Positions 1-7,470 are shown, numbered from the stretch's first letter. The stretch: DNA of 34,461 nucleotides from an uncultured Acetatifactor sp. (GCA_910586435.1 CAJUGT010000014.1:12790-47250); one strand, 5' to 3'. A program made the numbers and translations. The notes: generated by a model from the letters alone, not told the origin.

Positions 1-56
1 AAAACTCCCAGAAGAAGGGGGCTTGGAAAGGGAGTTGCGGAACTGGAATAAAAAAA
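1..56. other. 5' edge, probable tail of an upstream gene
   Basis: One forward frame ends in TAA at 49-51 and a second stays open past the next start codon, so this is probably the 3' end of a truncated upstream gene. Which frame is real cannot be decided from 56 bases. An imperfectly spaced inverted repeat (3-9 with 30-36) is present but has no T tract. Confidence 0.3.
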
Positions 57-866
57 ATGAAAAAGAAAGTGTTGGTACTGGATATTGACGGTACTCTGTT
101 AAACTCTCAGAAAAAAATCAGCAGTGCCACAAAGGCCTCAATTCTTGCCATAATGAGAGAAGGGCATAAGGTAATATTGGCTTCCGGCCGCCCTACACCG
201 GGCTTGCGTCCCTTTGAAGAGGAACTGGAATTGAGGAAATATGGGGGATATTTGTTGTCCTATAATGGTGCCCGGATTGTGGAATGCTCTACTGGGAATG
301 TTATATATGAAACCACATTGCCCATTTCTTTGCTGCCGGATTTGTACCGTTTTGCCAAAGAGCGGGAATGCGGCTTGGCGACACACTTGGGAAATGAAGC
401 AATTTCCGCGTTTATACCGGATAAATATATCACCATGGAGGCGCATATGAACGGCATGTCCGTTCGCAGAGTGGAACATTTTGTGGAATTTGTGGATTTT
501 GCTGTCTATAAATGCCTTATGACTGCGGAACCGGAACGGGCAACAGTACTGGAATCGGAGCTGAGGGAAAAATGCGGGCAGATGGCAAGCGTTTATCGTT
601 CAGATCCCTATTTTATTGAGGTTATGCCCAAAAACGTGGATAAGGCGGCATCATTGGACAGGATGCTGGCAATGATTGGCATGAATTGGGAAGACACAGT
701 ATGCTGTGGCGACGGGTTCAATGATATTACCATGATAGAGCGGGCCGGTGTGGGAGTTGCCATGGGAAATGCGCAAACGGAGGTTAAGGCAGCGGCGGAT
801 TATATAGCTGCCGATAATGATTCCGACGGCTTGGTGGAGGTAATAAAGTCAATGTTTATTCTCTGA
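57..866 (+). CDS. Cof-type HAD family phosphatase
   Basis: Likely a cytosolic sugar-phosphate or flavin/PLP-phosphate phosphatase of the HAD superfamily, Cof/IIB subfamily. Motif I, DIDGTLLNS, lies at about residues 9-17 and carries the nucleophilic and acid/base aspartates. ASGRP (about 42-46) is the motif II region, and the C-terminal GDGFNDITMI followed by GVAMGNA is the typical Cof metal-binding motif IV. The roughly 100-residue insert between them is the type II cap. At 269 residues it has the normal family length and looks intact. The start follows an A-rich stretch with only a weak ribosome site; ATG at 57 is the only start just before motif I. The substrate cannot be predicted, because Cof proteins are broadly promiscuous. 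The family call is firm. Confidence 0.93.
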   Translation: MKKKVLVLDIDGTLLNSQKKISSATKASILAIMREGHKVILASGRPTPGLRPFEEELELRKYGGYLLSYNGARIVECSTGNVIYETTLPISLLPDLYRFAKERECGLATHLGNEAISAFIPDKYITMEAHMNGMSVRRVEHFVEFVDFAVYKCLMTAEPERATVLESELREKCGQMASVYRSDPYFIEVMPKNVDKAASLDRMLAMIGMNWEDTVCCGDGFNDITMIERAGVGVAMGNAQTEVKAAADYIAADNDSDGLVEVIKSMFIL

Positions 867-910
867 TGGGATACTGATGGGATACTCATGGGGCAAATGG
901 CTGATGGCAT

Positions 911-1012
911 ATAGTCCAGCTAAGAATTGTCAATCTATTTATTAAAAATATTTAGCTGGACAGGTGAGGTTGTGAAGGAACCTCACCCTTTAGTGCCGCC
1001 TGGCAGCGACTT
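911..1012. repeat. Three-hairpin intergenic element
   Basis: Three hairpins follow one another in the gap before the CCA-adding enzyme. The first has perfect 10-base arms, 914-923 (gtccagctaa) and 952-961. The second has perfect 9-base arms, 963-971 and 979-987 (ggtgaggtt/aacctcacc). The third is a small tgcc/ggca stem at 994-1005. The ribosome site of the next gene (aggag, 1018-1022) follows directly. The left arm and flank (tagtccagctaagaa) recur at about 5875-5889. No T tract follows, so this is not a clear terminator. It looks like a dispersed repeat or a structured leader. Confidence 0.55.
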
Positions 1013-1030
1013 AAAATAGGAGATTCAGGT

Positions 1031-2374
1031 ATGGAACAGGACATGAGGATAAAAATGCCCGAAAAGGCAAAATATATTATAGATACCATTACAAATGCCG
1101 GTTATGAAGCTTATGTGGTGGGAGGATGTGTGCGGGACTTTATTCTGGGAAGAGAACCAATGGATTGGGATATTACCACTTCCGCAAGGCCGGAACAGAC
1201 GAAAGCATTGTTTGCCAGGACGATTGATACAGGGCTTCAGCATGGGACGGTTACGGTCATGCTGGGCGGAGAAGGGTTTGAGGTGACGACTTATCGTGTG
1301 GACGGGGTATATGAGGACAGCAGGCACCCCAAAGAGGTAATATTTACGCCCAACCTGGAAGAAGACCTGAAGCGCAGAGATCTCACCATCAACGCAATGG
1401 CCTATAATCATGAGAGGGGACTGGTGGATCTGTTCGGCGGTATGGATGACATGAAGGCGGGCATTGTGCGTTGTGTGGGAAATCCCAGAGAACGTTTTGA
1501 GGAAGATGCCCTTCGTATGATGCGGGCCATTCGCTTTGCTGCTCAGTTGGGATATGATATGGATGAGGGGACATTGGAAGCGATAAAAATCCTTGCGCAT
1601 ACTCTGGATAGAATCAGTGCGGAGAGAATACAGGCGGAACTGGTTAAAATGCTTCTGTCTCCCCATCCGGATTATCTCCGTACCGCTTATCTCTGCGGCA
1701 TGACCAAAGTATTCTTTCCCGAATTTGACAGGGCAATGGCAACGGAGCAAAGGCATCCCCATCATTGTTATAATGTAGGGGAACATATCCTGCATTCTCT
1801 TGGATATGTGGATGCGGATAAAGTGTTGCGGCTCACCATGCTGTTCCATGATATTGGCAAACCAAAGGTAGTGACCGAAGAGGAAGGTGTGACGCATTTT
1901 TATTGTCATGAAGCGGTGAGTGCCGGGATGGCGGAAGACATTATGCGCAGGCTTAAGTTTGACAATGATACCATTCAGAAGGTATGTAAGCTGGTTCGGT
2001 ATCATGATTATGGGAATGGCTCCAAACCAGGAATCAGAACCATGCGCAGAGCGTTAAATAAAATAGGGGAAGATGCCTTTCCGGAGCTGTTCGCTGTAAA
2101 ACGCGCGGATGTCTCCGCCCAAAGCGATTACCTCCGTCAGGAAAAGATGGAGAAAATAAGACAATGGGAGAAGCTGTATGAGGAAGTGAAGGCCAGGAAT
2201 CAATGTGTATCGCTGAAAAATCTTGAAGTAAAAGGGGCTGATTTGATTCAGATTGGATGGAAGCCCGGCAAAGAGCTGGGTGAGATGCTTCAGAAGCTTT
2301 TAGAGCTGGTGCTGGATTATCCGGAGTACAATAACAGGGAGAAGCTTTTGGAGGAAGCAAAAAAGTATCTGTGA
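1031..2374 (+). CDS. cca: CCA-adding tRNA nucleotidyltransferase with HD domain
   Basis: Adds or repairs the 3' CCA of tRNAs using CTP and ATP (class II nucleotidyltransferase). The N-terminal head has GGCVRD (about residues 31-36) and DWDIT, whose aspartates bind catalytic metal. RRDLTINAMAYN and EDALRMMRAIRFA are the conserved neck motifs that recognise nucleotide and tRNA. An HD phosphohydrolase-like domain lies in the C-terminal half (TMLFHDIGKP, then YCHEAVSAG and VRYHD). Length 447 is typical of the clostridial HD-containing form. The two tRNA genes in this window encode no CCA, so such an enzyme is needed. The start is ATG 1031 with AGGAG 8 bases upstream. Class II poly(A) polymerase is the alternative name, but CCA addition is far likelier in Bacillota. 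Confidence 0.94.
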   Translation: MEQDMRIKMPEKAKYIIDTITNAGYEAYVVGGCVRDFILGREPMDWDITTSARPEQTKALFARTIDTGLQHGTVTVMLGGEGFEVTTYRVDGVYEDSRHPKEVIFTPNLEEDLKRRDLTINAMAYNHERGLVDLFGGMDDMKAGIVRCVGNPRERFEEDALRMMRAIRFAAQLGYDMDEGTLEAIKILAHTLDRISAERIQAELVKMLLSPHPDYLRTAYLCGMTKVFFPEFDRAMATEQRHPHHCYNVGEHILHSLGYVDADKVLRLTMLFHDIGKPKVVTEEEGVTHFYCHEAVSAGMAEDIMRRLKFDNDTIQKVCKLVRYHDYGNGSKPGIRTMRRALNKIGEDAFPELFAVKRADVSAQSDYLRQEKMEKIRQWEKLYEEVKARNQCVSLKNLEVKGADLIQIGWKPGKELGEMLQKLLELVLDYPEYNNREKLLEEAKKYL

Positions 2375-2512
2375 GAGTTTTTCTTAGATAGTCATATCAT
2401 ACTTTCAGAGTTCTTCTCATATGATAGTTTAGCCGGACGAATCAGGTGTTGTCCATGGGGGGCAGCCGTGGGAAACCGTGCGGGGACGTAAACGAATCAG
2501 GAGGGGCCGGAA

Positions 2513-3523
2513 GTGAATGACAGGGCAGTTGAGTTATTGGGACAGTATGAAATAGAAGTGCGGCGAACCAGAAAGGGAAGGGGCGCCATTTTGTGTGAAA
2601 CCGATAAGGGGTGTCTGATTTTTAAGGAATATTCGGGGAATCAGGATAGAATAGAACTTCAGGAGAAGCTGTTAGAACAGGTGGCGCATACGGGCCTGGT
2701 ACAAGCGGAGTCTGTCATTCCCAATAAGGAGGGCAGCCTGCTTGTGAAGGACAATGACGGGGTCAGTTATGTGCTGAAAACCTGGCGGGATGCCAGAGAG
2801 TGCAATATTCATGACAAAGAGGAGTGCGCAGAGGCGGTGCGGCTTCTGGCCAGACTTCATGAAAGCATGGTGCTTCCAAAGGATACGGAGAATCTCCCGG
2901 CGGTTTTTCAGGTGGATAAGGAGTATGAAAAGCATAACAGGGAGTTGAAGCGGGTGCGCAAGTTCCTGCGGCAGAAAGGGCAGAAGACAGGATTTGAAAT
3001 TAATCTGCTGCATCATTTTGACTTCTTTCTGGACCAAGCCGTTGCTATAACGGAGGAATGGAAGGAATATTGCAGGGCAGACCAGGGAAGGGCCGCCACA
3101 GAAGAAGACATGATCGCCTTTTGCCATGGAGATTATCAGTATCACAACATTTTAAGGGATGGCGGCGGATGGTTTCTGGTGAATTTTGAAAAGTGTCTGC
3201 GGGATAATCCCATTCGGGACTTGTATCTGTTACTGCGAAAGCTCCTGGAGAAAAGTAACTGGTCGGTGGATTTGGGAGCGGAGCTTTTGGAGGTGTATGA
3301 AAAAGAAAGGCAGATTTCTGCCCAAAGCTGGATTGACTTGTATTATCGTTTTGCGTATCCGGAGAAATTCTGGAAGATTGTGAATTTTTACTATAATTCA
3401 GGAAAGGCATGGATTCCGGGACGTAATCAGGAGAAATTGGATCGGGTGGTCAACCAGGAGGAGGAAAAGCAGAAATTTTTAACTGAAGTATTTCGGAATG
3501 TAGAACGGCTTGGAAGGCGTTAA
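2513..3523 (+). CDS. CotS-family spore coat protein (kinase-like fold)
   Basis: Related to CotS/YsxE/YutH spore-coat proteins, which share the aminoglycoside/choline kinase fold. The APH-like catalytic loop is visible: HGDYQYHNI at 205-213, with the conserved Asp207 and Asn212. The metal-binding motif that is normally a D-F-D/E reads N224-F-E226, so the key aspartate is replaced by asparagine. The N-terminal part resembles a nucleotide-binding lobe (VYVLKTWR-like strand near 86-92). Length 336 fits the CotS family. The GTG start at 2513 is chosen because AGGAGGGG (2499-2506) sits correctly upstream. The next gene, a lipoprotein, starts 33 bases after the stop and may share the transcript. Expected role: mother-cell protein placed on the spore coat; a phosphotransfer activity is doubtful. 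Confidence 0.8.
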   Translation: MNDRAVELLGQYEIEVRRTRKGRGAILCETDKGCLIFKEYSGNQDRIELQEKLLEQVAHTGLVQAESVIPNKEGSLLVKDNDGVSYVLKTWRDARECNIHDKEECAEAVRLLARLHESMVLPKDTENLPAVFQVDKEYEKHNRELKRVRKFLRQKGQKTGFEINLLHHFDFFLDQAVAITEEWKEYCRADQGRAATEEDMIAFCHGDYQYHNILRDGGGWFLVNFEKCLRDNPIRDLYLLLRKLLEKSNWSVDLGAELLEVYEKERQISAQSWIDLYYRFAYPEKFWKIVNFYYNSGKAWIPGRNQEKLDRVVNQEEEKQKFLTEVFRNVERLGRR

Positions 3524-3556
3524 GGGAGGAAGCACTGAAGAAGGCGGGAGATAAGT

Positions 3557-4933
3557 ATGAGAGATACCAATAGTAAAAGAAACGGGAATCACAGGGGGAA
3601 GAGAAGAAATCTGGCAGGCGTTGCGGTATTGACAACTGTTTTGTGGCTTACAGGCTGTGGGGTTCCCTTTCCGGGTAATTTGTCGGCAGGGACGCCTTCG
3701 TCGCCCCAGGACAGGGTGGATACCGGGTTTGTGGTGACAGGGCCGGATAGTTATGATTCCGCAGATACGGCCATTTTGGTAGGGCGCAACGAAGAGGAAA
3801 ACACGGTGACTTTTCTGAATCTGGATCTGGGGCGGAAGTATACGCTTTCCATGGACGGGACCACAAGGCTGTATGATAAATATGGGGAAGGAATATCCAT
3901 GAATCAGCTGAAGATGGGGGATATTGTGGATGTGACTTTCTTGAAGGCCAAGAAACACTTGACCACCATGGGGCTGTCAGCCCGTTCGTGGAGTTATATG
4001 AACGTGGAAAATTACGAAATAGACCCTTCCAGAAGTGAAGTGAGCATTGGCTCCCAGGTGTATAAGCTCACATCCAACACCCAGTATTTATCGGAAGGAA
4101 ATTTTATTGATTTGATGGATTTGAATGTGGCGGATGTATTGAGTTTTCACGGAATAGACAATCAGATACTGACTGTCAGGGTAGAGAAAGGGCATGGGTA
4201 TCTGCGTCTTGTGAACGATGAAAATTTCATCGGGGGCTGGATTGAAATCGGGCAGTCACAGATAAGGAAGATTACGGAAGATATGCTTCTCCTGGTGCCG
4301 GAAGGCAGTTATAAGGTGAATGTGACGAACCGGGGCGGAGGAGGTATAAAGAATGCGGTGATTCGCCGGAATGAAGAAACGGAGCTGGATGTGGGTGATC
4401 TGGAAATTCCGGAACCCCAGGAGGGGATGGTACTGTTCTCCGTGACGCCCTCAAACGCAGAGCTGTACATTGACGGCACAAAGGTGGATGCCTCCCGTCC
4501 GGTGTCCCTGGAATATGGGATGCACCAGTTAATCGCCCGCGCGGATGGTTATCAGTCTATCACACAGTATATTCGTGTGGCCCAGGAGTCGGTTGGTATT
4601 GATGTGGAGCTTGATACGATATCGAAAGAGGAAAGTCCCTCTTCCACCTTTGCGCCGGCGGAACCATCCCCCACACCCAATGTTCCTACGGATACCACAA
4701 CCACCTATTACAAGGTATACATTGACTCCCCGGAGAATGTTGAGGTGTATGTGGATGGCAATTATATGGGGGTATCTCCATGCAGTTTTAAAAAGGTGGA
4801 AGGCACCCATGTAATCACTCTGAGAAAGACCAATTATGAAACCAGAAGCTATACAATACAGGTAGATGACTCAGAGAAGGATTTGTCGTATTCATTTGCT
4901 GATTTAGTGGAAAATGCCTTGACAAACCCTTGA
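3557..4933 (+). CDS. PEGA-domain lipoprotein
   Basis: Secreted, lipid-anchored protein of unknown role. A basic N-terminus (KRNGNHRGKRR) is followed by a hydrophobic segment (about 20-31) and the lipobox LTGC, so signal peptidase II would cleave before the cysteine at about residue 34. The middle part (about 55-280) is beta-rich and unassigned. The C-terminal third has two PEGA-type repeats: one near 295-345 (ELYIDGTKVD...GMHQLIARADGY) and one near 385-440 (VEVYVDGNYMG...GTHVITLRKTNY). They are separated by a Ser/Pro/Thr-rich linker (ESPSSTFAPAEPSPTPN). PEGA repeats are typical of surface proteins of Bacillota and may bind envelope glycans; that is inference. The start has GGGAG a few bases upstream. 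The 3' end overlaps the -35 of the HU promoter. Confidence 0.85.
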   Translation: MRDTNSKRNGNHRGKRRNLAGVAVLTTVLWLTGCGVPFPGNLSAGTPSSPQDRVDTGFVVTGPDSYDSADTAILVGRNEEENTVTFLNLDLGRKYTLSMDGTTRLYDKYGEGISMNQLKMGDIVDVTFLKAKKHLTTMGLSARSWSYMNVENYEIDPSRSEVSIGSQVYKLTSNTQYLSEGNFIDLMDLNVADVLSFHGIDNQILTVRVEKGHGYLRLVNDENFIGGWIEIGQSQIRKITEDMLLLVPEGSYKVNVTNRGGGGIKNAVIRRNEETELDVGDLEIPEPQEGMVLFSVTPSNAELYIDGTKVDASRPVSLEYGMHQLIARADGYQSITQYIRVAQESVGIDVELDTISKEESPSSTFAPAEPSPTPNVPTDTTTTYYKVYIDSPENVEVYVDGNYMGVSPCSFKKVEGTHVITLRKTNYETRSYTIQVDDSEKDLSYSFADLVENALTNP

Positions 4934-4947
4934 AAAACCTTTATATA
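4919..4947 (+). promoter_or_regulatory. Sigma-A promoter for the HU gene
   Basis: TTGACA (4919-4924), a 17-base spacer and TATATA (4942-4947) form a near-consensus vegetative promoter. The -35 lies inside the last codons of the lipoprotein gene, whose stop is at 4931-4933. The predicted start near 4954 leaves a leader of about 60 bases before the HU start codon. Confidence 0.75.
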
Positions 4948-5013
4948 TATATGTAGACGTTTCAGAAAGCAGTGCGAAATGTACAAAATGAAAACTCGTA
5001 GGAGGAGTTCCAC

Positions 5014-5289
5014 ATGAATAAGACAGAATTAGTATCAGCTATGGCTGAGCAGGCTGGCATTTCCAAGAAGGATGCTGAGAAGGCATTAAAAGCGTTCACG
5101 GATGTGGTTACGGAAGAGCTTAAAAAAGACGGAAAAGTTCAGCTGGTTGGCTTTGGAACCTTTGAGGTGGTAGAGCATGCCGCAAGAGAGGGCAGGAATC
5201 CCCAGACAAAAGAGCCCATGCAGATTCCAGCTTCCAAGGCTCCTAAGTTTAAGGCTGGAAAGGTTCTAAAGGATATGTTGAATGATTAA
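5014..5289 (+). CDS. hup: HU-family nucleoid DNA-binding protein
   Basis: Small basic histone-like protein that bends and compacts DNA as a dimer. It starts MNKTELVSAMAEQAGISKKD, the standard HU helix-turn-helix N-terminus, followed by VQLVGFGTFEV. The DNA-grasping beta-arm contains GRNPQTKEPMQIPASKAPKF, with the conserved R-N-P and the intercalating proline region, and the protein ends FKAGKVLKDMLN. Length 91 is exactly typical. A strong ribosome site (AGGAGGAG) precedes ATG 5014, and a strong sigma-A promoter lies upstream, as expected for an abundant protein. HU next to rqcP, yabP and divIC is the usual clostridial order. Confidence 0.97.
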   Translation: MNKTELVSAMAEQAGISKKDAEKALKAFTDVVTEELKKDGKVQLVGFGTFEVVEHAAREGRNPQTKEPMQIPASKAPKFKAGKVLKDMLND

Positions 5290-5570
5290 GCTCTGGTAAT
5301 TGATTTCAACACAGGAAGCCCGGCTAAAGGCTCATCTCATATAGCGCCCATACCATTTCCTTTTTATCAGGGGAAATTGGCGGACGAAACGCTGATTCAG
5401 GGTTTCGGTATTTTCAATTTATTGGACAAGGAGGCGTATTTGAGTTGGATGAGCATTTAACGGGCTTTTGATTTATGAAAAGGGGAATGTCAGAAGGTGT
5501 ATTGTGGAACTCATAATGACAGGCGCCCGTAAGAGGGGCCTGGGATATGTGGACAGAGGACCGAAAACGT

Positions 5571-5810
5571 ATGAGATTGGATAAATATTTAAAGGTGTCA
5601 AGAATCATAAAGCGCCGTACCGTTGCCAATGAAGCATGTGACAGCGGGCGGGTAATGATAAATGACAGGCCGGCCAAAGCCTCCGCCGAAGTGAAAAAAG
5701 GCGATATCATTACTGTGTCATTTGGCAATAAGGACGTAAAGGTTGAAGTGTTGGAGGTGCAGGAGTCTGCCAAAAAGGAAGAGGCAAAGGAACTGTTCCG
5801 ATATTTATAA
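5571..5810 (+). CDS. rqcP: RqcP / YabO-type S4 RNA-binding protein
   Basis: Small S4-domain protein that works with RqcH on stalled 60S-like 50S subunits in ribosome-associated quality control (alanine tailing), as shown for the Bacillus homologue YlmH/YabO group. The opening RLDKYLKVSRIIKRRTVANE and the following G-RV-IN--PAKAS are the S4 signature. An in-frame ATG at 5547 would add eight residues and also has an AGAGGGG upstream. ATG 5571 is preferred because family members begin MRLDKYLKVSR and AGAGGA lies 10 bases upstream. The result is 79 residues, close to family size. The stop codon sits inside a transcription terminator hairpin. YabP follows about 270 bases later, the usual order. 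Confidence 0.9.
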   Translation: MRLDKYLKVSRIIKRRTVANEACDSGRVMINDRPAKASAEVKKGDIITVSFGNKDVKVEVLEVQESAKKEEAKELFRYL

Positions 5811-5834
5811 GAGATATATCGGCGGTTCTTTTTT
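5790..5834 (+). terminator. Terminator overlapping the rqcP stop codon
   Basis: The stem pairs gaac...ccgatat (5790-5804) with atatcgg...gttc (5816-5828), with a small internal bulge, and six T (5829-5834) follow. The rqcP stop codon at 5808-5810 is in the loop. This separates rqcP from the yabP transcript. Confidence 0.65.
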
Positions 5835-5873
5835 CTGTTGAACCCTCATATACTTTATTACAATGATTTTGTA

Positions 5874-6080
5874 ATAGTCCAGCTAAGAAATGTCAAGAGG
5901 ATATTTAAAAACAGTCTCGAAACGGGGGCGCAATGTGTCTTTCAGACACATGGAAGGAAATTTCAGCTGAGTTCTTTGCGGATGAAATTTTCTTCCCTAG
6001 TCAGGGTGCCGAAGTGCAGAGACCGGAACAAATTCCCGCAAGCGGGACAAATCGCCATAAATGGCGATTGGAATAGGAGG
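5874..6080 (+). other. Highly structured leader before yabP
   Basis: Four hairpins lie in a row: 5933-5940/5944-5951 (atgtgtct/agacacat, perfect); 5952-5964/5984-5996 (13-base arms, one G-T pair); 6034-6039/6042-6047 (tcccgc/gcggga); and 6050-6058/6061-6069 (aatcgccat/atggcgatt, perfect). The yabP ribosome site (aggagg, 6075-6080) comes next. The frame of yabP stays open through this region back to 5838, but the dense pairing and lack of family similarity argue that it is untranslated. Its first 15 bases match the arm of the element at 911. Confidence 0.6.
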
Positions 6081-6083
6081 GTT

Positions 6084-6374
6084 ATGGAGGATTTAAGCGG
6101 AAGTACGCGGGCAGTGCATAAGATGACAATGACGAATCGAAAGAACTGCGCAATCAATGGTGTGAACGATGTGCTTTCCTTCGACATACATGAAATTCTA
6201 CTTGAGACGGAACAGGGGATGCTGATGATAAAAGGGGATGAACTTCATGTCAGCAGACTGACCCTGGAAAAGGGTGAAGTGGATATAGATGGGAAGATAG
6301 ACAGCTTTACCTATTCCGATGTAGCTGGGGGAGGACATAAAAACGAGTCTTTTCTGACCAGGCTGTTCCGGTGA
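6084..6374 (+). CDS. yabP: Sporulation protein YabP
   Basis: YabP is a small mother-cell protein needed, with YabQ, for spore cortex formation in Bacillus. The recognisable core is NVLSFDIHEILLETEQGMLMIKGDELHV followed by LTLEKGEVDIDGKIDSFTY, which is the YabP fold. The start is placed at ATG 6084 because AGGAGG lies just upstream and the resulting 96 residues equal the usual family length; starts further upstream would run through four hairpins. The spacing to the ribosome site is short (three bases). yabQ begins 4 bases after the stop, so the two are probably translated together. Control by sigma-E is expected from Bacillus, but I see no convincing sigma-E promoter. Confidence 0.9.
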   Translation: MEDLSGSTRAVHKMTMTNRKNCAINGVNDVLSFDIHEILLETEQGMLMIKGDELHVSRLTLEKGEVDIDGKIDSFTYSDVAGGGHKNESFLTRLFR

Positions 6375-6378
6375 TCCC

Positions 6379-6909
6379 ATGGTAAATGAGAGCGAATTTC
6401 TGCTGCATTCTCTTCTGATGGGAATATTTATTACTTATGTATATGATCTTTTGCGGATATTCCGAAGAGTGATTCCCCATAGCTCAATTTTGGTATCCCT
6501 GGAAGATCTGGTGTTCTGGGTATATTGCGCGGGAGAAGTCTTTCTGATGATGTACCGGGAAAGTGACGGAACGCTTCGTTGGTTTGCAGTGATTGGCGCA
6601 TTGGCGGGAATGGTAACATATAAGAAATTAATCAGTCCTTTTTTTGTAAAATATGTTTCCCTTGCGTTGAACAAGCTGCTGAATCTGATTGGTGTGATAC
6701 TCAGGTGGCTGTGCAGGCCCTTTGCCTTTCTTCTTGGGCGGGCGGGACATACCGCATACAGAGCCGGCGGAAAAGTGAGCCGGCGAGTGCGGAGAATCAA
6801 GAGATCTCTAAAAGACCGATTGAAATTTTTTGTGAAGACTTTGAAAATGAACCTGAAAATTGTGAAAGATGAGAAGAACGGCCCCATGTCGTCTGAAAGG
6901 ACACCCTAA
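6379..6909 (+). CDS. yabQ: Spore cortex biosynthesis membrane protein YabQ
   Basis: Integral membrane protein of the outer forespore membrane, required for cortex synthesis in Bacillus. The N-terminal half carries hydrophobic segments near residues 7-24 (LLHSLLMGIFITYVYDLL), 40-60 (LEDLVFWVYCAGEVFLMMY) and 68-84 (WFAVIGALAGMVTY), plus a further one near 100-120. A strongly basic cytosolic tail follows (GGKVSRRVRRIKRSLKDRLKF). The YLLRI/YDLLRIFRR stretch after the first segment is typical of the family. Length 176 is normal. No clear ribosome site precedes ATG 6379, so it is likely coupled to yabP. Its stop overlaps the divIC start by one base. Confidence 0.88.
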   Translation: MVNESEFLLHSLLMGIFITYVYDLLRIFRRVIPHSSILVSLEDLVFWVYCAGEVFLMMYRESDGTLRWFAVIGALAGMVTYKKLISPFFVKYVSLALNKLLNLIGVILRWLCRPFAFLLGRAGHTAYRAGGKVSRRVRRIKRSLKDRLKFFVKTLKMNLKIVKDEKNGPMSSERTP

Positions 6910-7220
6910 TGGCAAGAAGACGGAAAGTTGCGTACCGAAAAAAATATCAGAATCGTTTTAGCATGTGCCTTGTTTCCGTGGTTGTGATTATGATTATGAT
7001 TATGGTTCAGGTAAAAAATAATCAGCTTCAGCAGAAGATTGATGCTAAAAACGCGGAACTACAGCTGCTGGAAGCCCAGATTGAGGAAGAAAAGCAGAGA
7101 CAGGCCGAGATTGAGGAGTTTGGGAAGGAAGTTCAGACCAAGGGTTATATTGAGAACATTGCAAGGGAAAAACTTGGGCTTGTCTATGAAGATGAGATAC
7201 TTTTTAAAGAGGAAAAATGA
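6909..7220 (+). CDS. divIC: Septum formation initiator DivIC/FtsB
   Basis: Bitopic division protein of the FtsL-DivIC-DivIB complex at the septum. It has a short basic cytosolic N-terminus (MARRRKVAYRKKYQNR), one membrane segment (about 18-34), and then a coiled coil (about 36-72) rich in Q, E and L. It ends with the conserved YIENIAREKLGLVYEDEI block. Length 103 is typical. The ATG shares its A with the stop TAA of yabQ, so translation is coupled. A strong terminator follows 22 bases after the stop, closing the yabP-yabQ-divIC unit. Confidence 0.93.
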   Translation: MARRRKVAYRKKYQNRFSMCLVSVVVIMIMIMVQVKNNQLQQKIDAKNAELQLLEAQIEEEKQRQAEIEEFGKEVQTKGYIENIAREKLGLVYEDEILFKEEK

Positions 7221-7242
7221 CAGGAAGATGGACTGTATTGTG

Positions 7243-7270
7243 GCGGGAGCATGAAGCTCCCGCTTTTTTT
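7243..7270 (+). terminator. Intrinsic terminator after divIC
   Basis: A perfect 8-base stem, gcgggagc (7243-7250) with gctcccgc (7256-7263), a 5-base loop and seven T (7264-7270). It isolates the yabP-divIC unit from spoIIE, which has its own promoter. Confidence 0.92.
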
Positions 7271-7303
7271 GTCGCAAAACTTTAAGGGAAAAGCTTTGTG
7301 TTT

Positions 7304-7336
7304 TTGACAAAAATCAAAGGATGCGGCGAGTATTAT
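7304..7336 (+). promoter_or_regulatory. Spo0A-type spoIIE promoter with 21-base spacer
   Basis: A consensus TTGACA (7304-7309) and a TATTAT (7331-7336) are separated by 21 bases, not 17. This long spacing is the hallmark of the Bacillus spoIIE and spoIIG promoters, where sigma-A RNA polymerase needs Spo0A. Two sequences one base off the 0A box (TTTGTCGAAA type) lie at 7268-7277 (direct) and overlapping the -35 on the reverse strand (about 7303-7313). The leader would be about 125 bases long. Confidence 0.6.
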
Positions 7337-7346
7337 GTTAGCGTGC

Positions 7347-7458
7347 CTCACGGCCCCAATCTTTAGACAGTATCCGTCCATAAGGACCAAAAGTTTATGG
7401 CCGTGAGAACGGCGGGAATCCTTTAGAGAGAGGGGAGAGGGGACACAGGGACGGATAC
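7347..7458 (+). other. Interlocked inverted repeats in the spoIIE leader
   Basis: Two perfect inverted repeats are interleaved: 7347-7355 (ctcacggcc) with 7399-7407, and 7370-7379 (gtatccgtcc) with 7449-7458. The order A-B-A'-B' means the RNA must form either a pseudoknot or one of two exclusive stems. The last arm ends 12 bases before the start codon. No known riboswitch class is recognised. Confidence 0.5.
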
Positions 7459-7470
7459 GGAACTATAATT

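Noticed and set aside
1025..2005. 326-codon open frame on the reverse strand opposite the CCA-adding gene
   Set aside because: Its product is rich in His, Ile and Pro with no domain pattern, and it lies wholly antisense to a well-conserved gene.
5847..5864. Sigma-E-like or sigma-A promoter before yabP (CATATACT; TTGAAC with TACAAT)
   Set aside because: No matching -35 at a proper distance for sigma-E, and the sigma-A spacer would be only 15 bases.
5838..6083. 82-codon N-terminal extension of YabP
   Set aside because: The region is four hairpins in a row, YabP proteins are about 95-100 residues, and AGGAGG precedes the internal ATG.
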